Assembly (NCBI RefSeq): GCF_032854445.1
Contig: NC_088295.1
Span: 90,663,836-90,727,835 of the forward strand
Source of the DNA: Liolophura sinensis
Taxonomy: Eukaryota; Mollusca; Polyplacophora; Chitonida; Chitonidae
Length of the DNA stretch: 64,000 nucleotides
Direction: 5' to 3'
Shown: piece after piece, positions 39,567-51,124 of the stretch
Position numbering within the stretch: position 1 is the first letter of the stretch
How the letters are laid out: every line of letters begins with the position of its first letter
Position numbers and translations under genes: made by a program
The notes under the pieces: generated by a model
What the model was told of the DNA's origin: nothing
Database searches by the model: none
Seen by the model: the letters and a program-made list of their open reading frames with translations, nothing else

Positions 39567-40600
39567 GAGATCTTTACTTACATAGGTGTAGAACTGACCA
39601 GCCCTAGTAATGGTGTATTTACTAGGTGATATCTTTACTTACAGAGGTGTAAAACTGAGCAACCCTACTTAGGTAAGGTCTGGAGTATAAATTATTCTTC
39701 CTGACTTGTATGGCATGCACAGCCCCAGTATACCTATGAAGGTGTTATCTGCTATCTATGTGATATCTTCACTTACACAGGTGTAGAACTGAGCATACCT
39801 AGTTCAGGTGTCTCAATTAGATATCTTTACTTACACAGGTTTAACACTAAGCAGCCCCAGTTCAGGTGTCTCTACTAGGTGCATCTCTTCACTTACCCAA
39901 GTGTAGAACTGAGCAGCCCTAGTTCAGGTGTCTCTACTAGGTGATATCTTTACTTACACAGGCGTAGAACTGAGCAGCCCTAGTCCAGGTGTCTCAATTA
40001 GGTGATATCTTCACTTACACAGGTGTAGACCTGAGCAGCCCTAGTTAAGGTGTCTCTATTAGATTATATCTTTGCTTACACAGGTGTAAAACTGAGCAGC
40101 CGTAGTTCCGGTGTCTGTAATAGGTGATATCTTTACTTACACAGGTGTAGAACTGAGCATACCTAGTTCAGGTGTCTCAATTGGGTGATATCTTCACTCA
40201 CACAGGTGTAGAACTGAGCAGCCCTAGTTCAGGTGTCTCAGTTAGGTGATATCTTCACTTACACAGGTGTAGAACTGAGCAGCCCCAGTTCAGGTGTCTC
40301 AATTAGGTGATATCTTCACTTACACAGGTGTAGAACTGAGCAGCCCTAGTTCAGGTGTCTCAATTAGGTGATATCTTCACTTACACAGGTGTAGAACTGA
40401 GCAGCCCTAGTTCAGGTGTCTTTATTAGATTATATCTTTGCTTACACAGGTGTAGGACTGAGCAGCCCTAGTTCCGGTGTCTCAATTAGGTGATATCTTC
40501 ACTTACACAGGTGTAGAACTGAGTAACCCTACTTAAGGTCTGGAGTATAAATCTTCCTGATTTATAACATGCACAGTTCCACGATATCTATGAAGACAGT
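39567..40600. repeat. 61 bp minisatellite with matching end segments
   Basis: The unit contains AGGTGATATCTTCACTTACA, CAGGTGTAGAACTGAGCAGC and CCTAGTTCAGGTGTCTCAAT, with 61-base steps seen for example at 40254 and 40315. About fourteen copies are present, the outer ones more diverged. An extra segment follows the second copy at about 39661-39742 (TAAGGTCTGGAGTATAAAT, TGGCATGCACAG, ACCTATGAAGG). A related segment follows the last copy at about 40525-40597 (TTAAGGTCTGGAGTATAAAT, CATGCACAGTTCC, ATCTATGAAGAC). Confidence 0.93.
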
Positions 40601-43600
40601 CTTCCCATGACACCAGAATCTGTCTGCTGGTAGGCTCAGTCAGAGCCTTGCCTTAATGACTATTATTACTGGTCGCGAGAGACCCTTTAACACCATAGTA
40701 GTGACAAGCTCCAGACACCTGTAAATGCCAGACATCTCCTCAAGAGAATCAATTTCCAATCGTATCCATTTTGTACAAGGTATACACAGGTGTTCAATAA
40801 CTAGTTTATGTTAAGAGCATGTTAGATACTAAATATGGCACTTGACGTAAATCTCCACTTTGCAAGGAGATTGAAGAAGTCTGTGCCAAAGTGAGCCCAA
40901 AAGTGAAAAGCTGTATCGCATGCACACCTTGAGGACATCTGAAATCCAATCAATACTGCCAAGAAAAATTAGAGTGAAAAGCATATCAGCTGAGCCAGTT
41001 ACCCGCTGTCATAGACTGACATGTCATAGCCTGGTTTTCTCACACGCATACAATGTGGCCAACCAAATGGAATACACCAGTATTCACACATAGTGTGCCC
41101 AGTTTAAGACCACGCAATAAATTACAACATGTGTTCTCACCATTTTGTTCATGCTCCTTGACATGAAGCCTTCCAATCAACTTTGTTAAAAAGTGAACAT
41201 GGATCAGAGCTTGTACCCAAATTTTCACTATGTAAATACATGTACATGTACACATAGGTAAGCTAATGACCTGTACATGCCATTACTTTACAGCTTCAAC
41301 TTCCACCTGGTAACTCTGCTTTCTTATATGTGCCTGATCAGGGATGGTTTGTGACCTGTGGCTATCAGGTAGTAATTGAGTGATCAGGCCTGACTTACCT
41401 GAGTTTATTTTATCCAGTAAGCCCCTGGGGTAATACCGTTACAAAAAAAACGCAGATTGTTAGAATGAGAAAGCATTAGAGATTTACACCTGAAGGACTG
41501 TTAACATCCAACAGGTAACCTGATAAGGCTATTACCTTCACAACTAATCGGCAGGTAGACATTATAAGTACACACATAATCATCGGCAATGCAATGAAGA
41601 AGCTTCTTAATGATGGCCCTGGGAACATCAAAGGGAGTTGGAGCACTGATTTGAGACAGGTGATTTGAGACAACCTCTCTTAAGACATCAACCGTATAAG
41701 CCATCATCCCCGGTACCAACTGGTATCCAAGGGTCCCTTAACTGTGGGGAACAAGAAAGCAAGAGCATGGTCAGAGATCATGGACATGGGAAAACATACC
41801 ACAGAGATACTGAAAGTTATATAGCACATGTGGCGTATCTATATGTACAAAATCTCTTGTAGATATCAGTTACAGAAAACCACAATTAGGCAATCACTGT
41901 AGCCTATCTAGATACATATCACCTTCTGAACCTTGATTATGTACTCCTCTGTCAGAATTGGTGCTGTTATGTGAAATTGTAAAAATAGAACCTCAGGCTC
42001 TGTTCAATACCATAAAATTGTTTTTCGAAATAGTGAGTATAGCAATCACCTTAATACATATCATGCTTAATCCATATGAGGTATACAAAACGCAGGAATA
42101 GTGTACCTGAATATTAACGTGAGCTAATAATGCATACACACCAAGGAAGTCTTCGGCAAGCCTTAACCTGGTGATATATGACGGATATGGTTATCAATGA
42201 CACCAAATGTAAGAGACAAAAAGCAAGAGGAGAGCAGAGGATATCCATCTCAATGCTGAATTCGTTGAATCCTGGGAATATTCTCCCACTTGGTCCCTGT
42301 TTACCTCTGCCATCCATCACTCCGGCTGTTTCTGCCTAAAGTATGAATCCATTCAAACCTGTAAATGGGCAAAATGTGAAGCACAAAAAAAGTTGTGAAT
42401 TTAATTTTCTTGGGAGCAAGGCCTTGAAGCCCCTGGAGAGAGAGAGAGGCTGCTTAAGTCTGGTCAGCTCTTCTTTGTGGTGGATTTCACCCCAGGACGG
42501 AAAAAATTAGAGCCCATCTATCACCAACGAAAGTAGCAACTTTTATATGATTAAGATAAAACACATTTATTTATGTTGGTCTAACAAAAGGCCATGTATT
42601 CCTCTGCAAACTAATGTGCTCTGAGGGCCTATGGATATTTCACCTCCCGTCAAAGAGGGATCTTATATTCATAGGCAACTTCCAACACATGTCCTTTTGT
42701 TGATCACAAAATCAATGGATCTGTCGCAAAACTCGGCAATTTTATCCACCGACTCCAATCAACTCTATCAGAGAATTGATGGGAAATTGACATAGGCAAC
42801 AATGGAAGCAACATCTCAGCCAGTCGCCATCACTCATCTACAGCTCAAGACAGAATAAATGCGAGTGGCCTCGTAAACCCTGTGAAAACGTGTCCATAGC
42901 AAACCCTGAATACACTCTTGCGATCCTCAGTTATTGCTTATTTTGTGGGAGATAATAGTGTTCACCAAGCATTTAGTGCCATTGTAACTGAAGACGGTCC
43001 ACTAAATATGAAAATCAAAGCTCTGACCTCAAGATTAGCTAGTTATTGATACCACCGATGTGCTTCCCATGATGCACGAATCAACAGCAACATATGCAGG
43101 CATCATCAGAGTAAGAGTCTCAAATCTCCACACATTCAATCTGCTATAATCTCCTCCTTTTCTCCTCCAATCAAGGTTATTATTCTATACTTCCGTTCAC
43201 ACATACTAAATGAAACCGGAAAAGTTTTCTTTTGTAAGGATAGCAAAGAGAAAAAAATTCTTCCCAAAGCTCTGTTGATGGCTCTCATGAATGTTTGATC
43301 ACATGTCATTCTTCAGCGTGACTAAATGCTTATCACATTTCTACTTTCAATGCCCTGGGTATTAGGATGCTAGGATGTTTTATAATGATTACAAACCAGA
43401 AACTTCCTTTCAGTCAGTATAGGAAAATGTACAACTGTTCAGAGTATCTGTGTTTGCTTTATTCAGCTCTGTCACACAACAGACCGAGGTGTTGTTTTGT
43501 GCGCAGTTTAATTGCTACTTTTAGCCCCCGGGGTGGCCAAAGTTAACCAGTGGAATTAACAGTATTATTGGTGATGTGAATCTGATATTCTCATGTCAGC

Positions 43601-43661
43601 TGACCATTATCATTACTACTGCCTGGCCATCACTGCCTTATAATCAGGTCATCAGCAAACT
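40601..43661. other. Unique noncoding stretch, no gene seen
   Basis: No supported gene; all frames are under 75 codons. A short GA run lies at about 42437-42447. From about 42400 to 43200 the sequence is repeat-free with mixed base composition and could include conserved noncoding DNA, but no specific motif decides this. Confidence 0.5.
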
Positions 43662-44640
43662 TGACTGAAAATCCATCACTCACACAGCCCATACCTAAGA
43701 CCAAGCACCCCTCCCCACACCCAATGTAACATGCCTCACAAACATGGCTGAAAATCCATCACTCATACAGCCTTACCCAGGACCATCACCCCAGCCCCAA
43801 CCCCATATGAAGCTTGCCTCACAAAATGGCTGAAAATCCATCACCCATACAGCCTTACCCAGGACAATCTCCCCAGCCCCAACCCCATATGAAGCTTGCC
43901 TCACAAACATGGCTGAAAATCCATCACTCATACAGCCTTACCCAGGACAATCTCCCCAGCCCCAACCCCATATGAAGCTTGCCTCAAAAACATGGCTGAA
44001 AATCCATCACTCATACAGCCTTACCCAGGACCATCACCCCAGCCCCAACCCCATATGAAGCTTGCCTCACAAACATGGCTGAAAATCCATCACTCATACA
44101 GCCTTACCCAGGACAATCTCCCCAGCCCCAACCCCATATGAAGCTTGCCTCACAAACATGGCTGAAAATCCATCACCCATACAGCCTTACCCAGGACAAT
44201 CTCCCCAGCCCCAACCCCATATGAAGCTTGCCTCACAAACATGGCTGAAAATCCATCACTCATACAGCCTTACCCAGGACCATCACCCCAGCCCCAACCC
44301 CATATGAAGCTTGCCTCACAAACATGGCTGAAAATCCATCACTCATACAGCCTTACCCAGGACAATCTCCCCAGCCCCAACCCCATATGAAGCTTGCCTC
44401 ACAAACATGGCTGAAAATCCATCACTCATACAGCCTTACCCAGGACAATCTCCCCAGCCCCAACTCCATATGAAGCTTGCCTCACAAACATGGCTGAAAA
44501 TCCATCACCCATACAGCCCTACCCAGGACAATCTCCCCAGCCCCAACCCCATATGAAGCTTGCCTCACAAACATGGCTGAAAATCCATCACCCCTACATA
44601 AGACCATCCTCCCCACCCTAATAAAGCATACTTAAAAAAA
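43662..44640. repeat. Second, unrelated 83 bp minisatellite, about 12 copies
   Basis: GCTGAAAATCCATCACTCAT starts at 44078, 44161, 44244, 44327 and so on, 83 bases apart. The rest of the unit holds ACAGCCTTACCCAGGAC, CCCCAGCCCCAACCCCATAT and GAAGCTTGCCTCACAAACAT. The first and last copies are diverged, and one copy lacks a single C near 43820 (CACAAAATGG). Two forms, GACCATCACCCC and GACAATCTCCCC, occur in the order C-A-A, C-A-A, C-A-A, A, which gives a 249-base three-unit pattern. The period equals that of the array at 26865-33585, but the monomers share nothing beyond CCCATATG. Confidence 0.95.
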
Positions 44641-45021
44641 CATGGATCGTGGAACAATTACAGACAGACCAGTGAACTTTTAAATGGCAATGAGCATGTT
44701 ATTGACAGATTATGTCATACACTTCCAAACCATAACTCCATAATTGATGACCTTTACTAGGTACACTGCCAATCTCAGGGATGGTAACCTTTTCCACTCA
44801 TTTCCACAAGGTTCTTGAGACTTGTTGTATATAAACTATACAGAACTCTGCTACGAGACAATAACCAGAGATTGGTGCCCTTTGTAAACTAGGCTGACAT
44901 CTTTATAATCTTCATCAGAAACACTATGATACCCGTCTGAAAACTTTACTGCTCTGCTTCTGTGTTGCAGGTTTGTTGTAATGAAGAGCCAGCCCTGCTG
45001 ACCTGCTGTTTGTTCCTCATA
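44641..45021. other. Unique noncoding stretch, no gene seen
   Basis: Single-copy DNA between the 83 bp array and a SINE-like fragment. No frame or element of note. Confidence 0.55.
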
Positions 45022-45115
45022 AATTTATTTACTTATTTGATTGGTGTTATATGTCATACTCAGGAATACTTCACCTATAGGACAGTGGCCAGCAATAGGG
45101 TGAAAGGAAACTAGG
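45022..45115 (-). mobile_element. SINE-like fragment (same family as 50956)
   Basis: The plus strand reads AAATTTATTTACTTATTTGA, TTGGTGTTATATGTCATACT, CAGGAATACTTCACCTATAG, GACAGTGGCCAGCAATAGGG and TGAAAGGAAA. This is the same order of words as in the copies at 50956 and 53336. It breaks off after GGAAACTAGGCCC. The T-rich start is the A-rich tail when read on the minus strand. Confidence 0.7.
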
Positions 45116-45590
45116 CCCTCATAAATAGACAACGGCAGCTCTATATAGTCTCTGTCAGTACAATACTTGAATGTCAATGTGGTAGGCTGCTCGGTTTGTT
45201 CACCAAGTGTCTGTTGTGTTACATAGGGATTAATTCATACATCAGTGATGAGAACATCCTAAGTTACAGGTGAGACACAGGTGAAAAGGTTCGACTAGAC
45301 TGTCCTTCATGAATCTTTAAGGTAAGCTGATGATAGACGACAAGAGAACATATGAGGTTACATGAGAACCAAATCAATCTGATTAATGAAAGTCGATAAT
45401 GTGAATGTGAGAAAAATCTATCCGGGCAAATGTCTCCCCTTCCAATGACCAGGACTAATATGACTGCTGATGTACATGCAATACACGCATCAGCTGACAA
45501 AGATTATGTAAAGGAAATGTACATGTGTACTGTGTATAAATATGTACATGTACCTTTGTGTATGCCCCATTGGTGGGTTAGGATTATATC

Positions 45591-45662
45591 GTACCCTATA
45601 GTACAGTACCACACAGTACCCTACAGTACCGCACAGTACCGCAAAGTACCATACAGTACTAT
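45591..45662. repeat. 10 bp tandem repeat, about 7 units
   Basis: Ten-base units built on ACAGTACC with two variable bases: GTACAGTACC, ACACAGTACC, CTACAGTACC, GCACAGTACC, GCAAAGTACC, ATACAGTACT. The plus-strand frame at 45430-45669 ends in it and is not supported as a gene. Confidence 0.93.
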
Positions 45663-45723
45663 GACATGAGGACCACCTAAAACAACAAGCAAAATATCAC
45701 TCAATTTATCTGATTATGTTCAC

Positions 45724-45782
45724 TGCTATACTGAAGCATATTTCACTTATATGATGGTCGGGGTCATCTTTATGGATGGGGA
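45724..45782 (-). mobile_element. Decayed SINE-like core fragment
   Basis: GCTATACTGAAGCATATTTC, ACTTATATGATGGTCGGGGT and ATGGATGGGG follow the family core GCCGTACTCAAGAATATTTC, ACTTATAC and GG-CAGCATTATGGTGGG in order. Only the core is left. Confidence 0.5.
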
Positions 45783-45852
45783 AATCAGAGTAAGGGTTTA
45801 TTGTTGATACATTTACGTCTACTAGGCTCATTTTTTTTTACTGTTTTTAATA

Positions 45853-45905
45853 ACATTTTCAAGAAAATTAACTTCTTTGATGGCGGTCTATATTATGGAT
45901 TGAGG
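45853..45905 (-). mobile_element. Second decayed SINE-like core fragment
   Basis: CATTTTCAAGAAAATTAACT, then TTTGATGGCGGTCTATATTA, then TGGATTGAGG lines up with the same core, about 130 bases after the previous fragment and in the same orientation. Similarity is weak in the middle, so this is tentative. Confidence 0.35.
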
Positions 45906-48900
45906 AAAAGGGAGTGTCACTATGTGTATAGTTAGTGTGTCCAATTTGGCTAGTCTACTATGTATATAAGATACACGTATGTACACGTTCACATTTTGTA
46001 CCTACGGTATTCTCTTGTCTGGGACATACACTTCCATGTACTCCTGGTGCCTGATGATAATTGAGATGGGTGCAGTCATCTGTGATTGTTTATTGGGTAA
46101 GGACAGACAGAGCTCCTGACCCATTCAGCCCAGAAAGCACCTGCTAAAGTGAGAATCCATGTGGACAGGTATCTCCAATCACTGTTGGTAATGACAGACC
46201 CACACCAATAAAAAAAACAACTTCAAGTGCTCATATCCAGTTTATATAATGCTATGACTGAGTCAAGTGGGGGACATCCAATAGTGAAAGAGGAACAGAT
46301 GTAGGGGGAAAAAAGTTTTTGCTGCAGGGATGTATTGAATTTAAGAGAATTATCTGTGTATATCTGCTGGCTGAATTCTATCCACTTTTCACTTCATGTC
46401 TGTCGCTTAATTAGATCATTACCAAGGGATAGCCAGAGGGAGGGCTCATTAATTACTCCTCCATCACAGGAGAGTTCCCGGTCCAAGCGTTTCAAACTCG
46501 ATCTAGATTTGAATATCACAATATTCTGACGGCCCCAGCTCTACAGCCATGAACTCTGGATCGGGTTTTCTCCAACTGTGACAAAACCAAACGCCCAAGA
46601 GAAATTAAGAGACCACCTCATTCATCAATGTTGTCTTCAACCTATCACAGATCGACAGTTTCTCCTGAAAATTATCAATTTCAATTTCACAAATGCTTCA
46701 AGCTAAATTCAAAATCATAAAATTTGGATCTTGTGAGATAAATGGGACACATGACTAACGAGTGTTTATTTCCACCACAGAATAATAGCTGTTCTTAATG
46801 AATGGGCAAGCCACCTCCAAATTTATTTCCTCAGCACTCATCACTTTTCAGAAGCATTATTGTTTGACTCCAGAATATTTTGTTTCATGAATGATAATTG
46901 TTAAACACCAATGGTGGACAAGGGAGGGAGTCATTTATGGACATTATATGTAGTAACTTCAGATATTCTGTAAAAAGAACATACTTCAACAGTGCAGGTT
47001 TATCGCTTACTTGTATACATCGGATTCACATACTTACACAACAGAACCATAAATTAATTCCTTCTTACCCACCAGATATTACCTAATGTACCGCGTACAA
47101 TGATCTACAACACAACATAATTTGCATCTTCTGATACAAATGTACATTTTTAGTTCAGGAAAGAACATAACACATATGATTTATTTAATCAAAAGTAATC
47201 ATTTTCTACATGGTCAAATACTCCTCCCCCCCCCCCCAACCCCCCTCCCTTTCAGTGAATATGCCTGTATCTTGAAACAAGGAAGCACATTTGCTAAATA
47301 ACAGGAACATTTGACTTCGAGTCTTTCTAACCAACACTGAACAAGTTGATGGCTGTATCCTCTGAGATTGCACATGTACATGTATAATTTGCTGGGGGGC
47401 TGTGTGACAGGGAACAAAGTTTGAACGCTGGCAGTTTGAATTGTCTCTAATTGTTATCGATCAGGAGCATTATAAAACGACGCGCAAAGAGCCAGCAGAG
47501 TGGTACTTGTGGGGCGTTAAGCCAGGGTGACTCTGTGTCAGGGTCCGGTGCCCACTGCAGCATAATTACCCTCTTTATCTCCAAACTGTTAGCAGTACAA
47601 ATGACTATCTGTTTATATCCTGATTACAGCATCTCTGATTAATGCTAGCATCTCTTCACTCCTCACATTAGGTGACCATGTTGACTCGTGTGGAAAGGCA
47701 CCAATTTACTCATCTTCATGGTATAAACCCCACAGTTTGACTTGAGGGCCGACTGTTAGAGACCTTACCAATCCGGAAACCACCCCATCCTCTTGTAATT
47801 ATGGTAATCTTATCAGAAGCTATTGTCATACTCGTACATGAACAAGGACAGATTACCTTGGTTAGGATTTATAACCAACTCTCAGTAAGCCACTGCAACA
47901 AGGATTCGTCAAACCTATTGGTCATGCGCGAAGAAACTGGTTTTGATTTACCAATTCATACTAACGCTGATCTCATTTAGCTTTTAGGCCATAATCTTTT
48001 GTGAGACTGAATGATTATGGCTTAACGCCACTTTGGCAACAATGTAACCGTATCACAGTCACCCGTAAGACTACCAAGAGCTTTATCAACAATCAACAAC
48101 AACTTACATTGCTTTTGCCACTCCTCAGTTCTGCAGCCCATGTAAAACATAATCTATCTTTAAAATTAGAATAAGAAGTAAAAGTGTACTGAACCAAACA
48201 TAATAATGATTCACAAATAAAGCCAGAATACAGGGCCAATTTAGTCTACTTTGAGACATCGCTTCCACTTTTGTTTTTCTCTCAAGGCCGTTTCATTCTC
48301 AAGGATGCTACCGGCATGGAGACCACATGCAGTGTTCTAACAGTAAAAACTTGTGAATTCATACACAGTTTAATTAAAAAATGGACAATGAAAGATAAAA
48401 ATTTAAGGAAACCAGTATAGCATAATAATTATGCATATTGACAGAGTGATATCACATATGAATGTGTGTGTGTAAGTACCTGAGTGTCCTTTATAATGTA
48501 CATGTACAGTTGTGGTAGATGTAACTTTGTACATGAATTCACATACATGCATATTCAGAAGGTAAGAAAATCTTTGTCACTGAACACTGCTCTGAACCCC
48601 TTCACTACCTACATGTACATGTCTAGCCTATACTGAGGTAGTACATGGAAGGAAGATGTAAGGGGTTTAACATTTTGCACAACGTGGTAGATACAACAAC
48701 AAAAAAATTTCCCACAGTATCGATTGTAATTCTATAGCGTTAAGTCGTGAGCCATTGATTAGCTGTGTTCATCAGAAAAGTTAAAGATTTAACGAGTTGG
48801 ACAGAGGAGCCATTGCCACTTGAACAGATATATAGCTATCATAACTCCCCTCCAAAGGCCTTCATTACAGATCACCCGCGTCACCTCAGGCTAGACCCTC

Positions 48901-50955
48901 ACCAAACCAGTAATTTCCGCCGACAGCCGTTTGTTGAGTTTCTCAGCGCCGCCATGGAGGGTATAGACGCCAAGCCATCTATCGGCTCTCCTTTAACGGC
49001 TCCTATAATTACGCTGCTAGCCATCGATGGGAAATTACATTTGTATTATCAACTATATTGCATGACTCCATCAGCTTTAGCCTCTATCAAGTCTGGTTTT
49101 TTAAAGCTACCCACTGTGTTGAGGCAGTAGGAATTGTAATGGACTAAGGAAGACAAATAAAACACATTTAGGATAAGAGTCTGACAACATAGATCTGTTC
49201 TGCAGATTTGGATAACAACTGGCCATTAAGTCATATCAGTAATATGCATGCAGAAGTCAAACACAGACATCTGAACACAGCCACTGTTTTATACTTGTTT
49301 TTATGTCGCTGAATTGCCATGGACAGGAAACTTTTCTTGATGCTTACAGTCAAGTCCATTTCAGATCGTCATAAAGATCAATTTGACGAGAGAAGGTGAC
49401 ACTAGTTCATAGCAACTGTAGTAAAATCTGTCACTGTAAATTTTGTTATACTTTTCACTGCAAGCTTAAAACTACTCTGCAGGCTTAAAAAATCATGAAC
49501 ACATGTAAAGTACAATATGGATAGGTCAGAGTTCACAAATTTACAGCCCTTTGTATCTGCAAAGTGTCACAGTCATTAAATAAATTTCACATTGTTGGAA
49601 ATTTCATCATGCTATCACAAAAATTATGCGTTAATTTTCATTTGAATCCAGCAGCATAATTCAAGTTTTTCAAAAAATCTAAGAATTTATCAATGTAGGT
49701 ACATCAACATAAGTTTATCATAATTCTTACACAAAACACCACAGTACATCATTTTTCAATTTTGTTTCTACCCAAAAACTAGCTAACTAAATATTGTTGT
49801 ACAGACAATCCTACATTTGAGAAAATTTCATAATTAATAGGGAAGTGATAAAAATTTGGACTAAAAAAAAAGTTCCTTGTTTGTAGCAGAGCAGTAGTTG
49901 GTGCTAGGCATCCACCAATCTCCTGGATACATGGAGGTTGCTATATCAAACTGATAATTACTGAATCGTTTTCTTCAATCTTGCCACTACTGCGAAGTGA
50001 AGATTAACACGAAAACTTGGCAAGGACGGGATGAATTCACCACCATCAGCTAACCACAGTTAGAGTTTATATATACTTGCCAACTGACCGGCTGACCAAC
50101 CCGTAGGCTGACCTAGCCAACTACCAACATGCCTCAGTCATAGGCTCTGTCCACGTCTTTGGATTAAAGACACAATTTCCTCACTCCAGGTAGATTCTTG
50201 TATTGGTCAAAACCACTTTAGATTCATTATTTTCCCGAGATGGGAATAACAAAGGGATCGAACAAAACAGGAAATAAAGAAGATTATCTGTCTGGCCTGG
50301 CAGTCTGATGCAGGATGGGGGTTCTTCCCAGTCTTACTCCTATCAGGAAAAGGTGGAGAGTAGACGGATACATATAGGCTCTTGTACGTCGTATTAGATT
50401 TTCTATACATATGCACACATACATGTGCCTCATGGTAGAACAAGGGCAACAATGCAATAGCTTGAATTATCACATACACAATGCTCCTGCAAAATTAAAC
50501 TTGTTAATAAATAAAAAGCGTCCATATATCTGATCTGACCCACATCTGACCCATATTCCAGCAAATTCTCCTGTAGCATGGTTCGTGGGAATGGCCTTCA
50601 ACATCCTACAAGTACAAGGCTCCTCCAAGCAACAACCCACATTTAATCCTCTTCAGGGTTTTGAGAATAGCACATGTATGGCACAACACTTCATCTGCAA
50701 ATACATCTCTGAGACTACAGGATGATCACAACCTTGGATGCAAATCCAGTAAGTAATGTAATTCTTGAAAATCGTGATTGAAAACCTTTTAAATTACATT
50801 TGCTCACAAAGCAAATATTCAGATACATGTAAGTGAAATAGTCCAGAGCGCACATACTCATCATGAAAGCACATAATTATGCTGGACAAAACGAACCTCA
50901 GTTCTATTTAGTTACTGGCACAGGAAAACCTAGACATCAATCAGGGTCAATCTGT
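45906..50955. other. Unique noncoding stretch with candidate conserved blocks
   Basis: No supported gene. C12 at 47226-47237 with a further C6 at 47240-47245. The blocks at 46330-46900 (with CTTAATTAGATCATTACC), 47430-47800 (with CTAATTGTTATCGATCAGGA) and 48760-49130 are repeat-free and not A/T-simple. They look more like conserved noncoding DNA than the surrounding sequence. Confidence 0.5.
48765..49130 (+). other. 121-codon open frame in a repeat-free block, unrecognised
   Basis: The most plausible non-repeat open frame in the window by sequence quality, although one plus-strand frame (24551-24979) is longer. It starts MFIRKVKDLTSWTEEPLPLE and passes FRRQPFVEFLSAAMEGIDAK near its middle. 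No domain is recognised, and there is no signal peptide or membrane segment. Both flanks lack a convincing splice pair: the acceptor-like TTCATCAG at the left is weak and GGCAGTAGG at the right is a poor donor. The same DNA carries homeodomain-type words such as TATAATTACG and ATTACATTTGTATTA, so a conserved regulatory element is an equal or better reading. I do not call it a gene. Confidence 0.3.
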
Positions 50956-51124
50956 TAAATTTATTTATTTATTTATTCATTTGATTAGTGTTTCACGCCG
51001 TACTCAAGAATATTTCACTTATACGACAGTGGCAAGCAGTTTGGTGGGACGAAACAGGGCAGAGCCTGGTGGAAACCCACGACCATCCGCAGGTTGCTTC
51101 CTGCAGACCTTCCCATGTACAGCC
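50956..51124 (-). mobile_element. SINE-like element, best-kept copy
   Basis: On the plus strand: (TTTA)n, then TTTGATTAGTGTTTCACGCC, GTACTCAAGAATATTTCACT, TATACGACAGTGGC, GGTGGGACGAAACAGGGCAG, AGCCTGGTGGAAACCCACGA, CCATCCGCAGGTTGC and AGACCTTCCCATGTACAGCC. Read on the minus strand it ends in an (AAAT)n tail, as a SINE would. From memory, the family is widespread in molluscan genomes, with a tRNA-like head beyond the AGACCTTCCC end. Here TTGAGCCACTG at 51162-51172, whose reverse is CAGTGGCTCAA, may be a remnant of that head's A-box after an internal loss. The minus-strand frame at 50993-51175 is incidental. Confidence 0.75.

Noticed and set aside
47455-47480. TATAAAA-like promoter at CATTATAAAACGAC
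   Set aside because: No initiator, coding region or transcript signal follows. A lone A/T-rich word is not enough.
50825-50850. Possible plus-strand SINE piece (TAAGTGAAATAGTCC)
   Set aside because: Only about eleven bases agree with the reversed core, and the following GAGTACGGCG word is absent. Likely chance.
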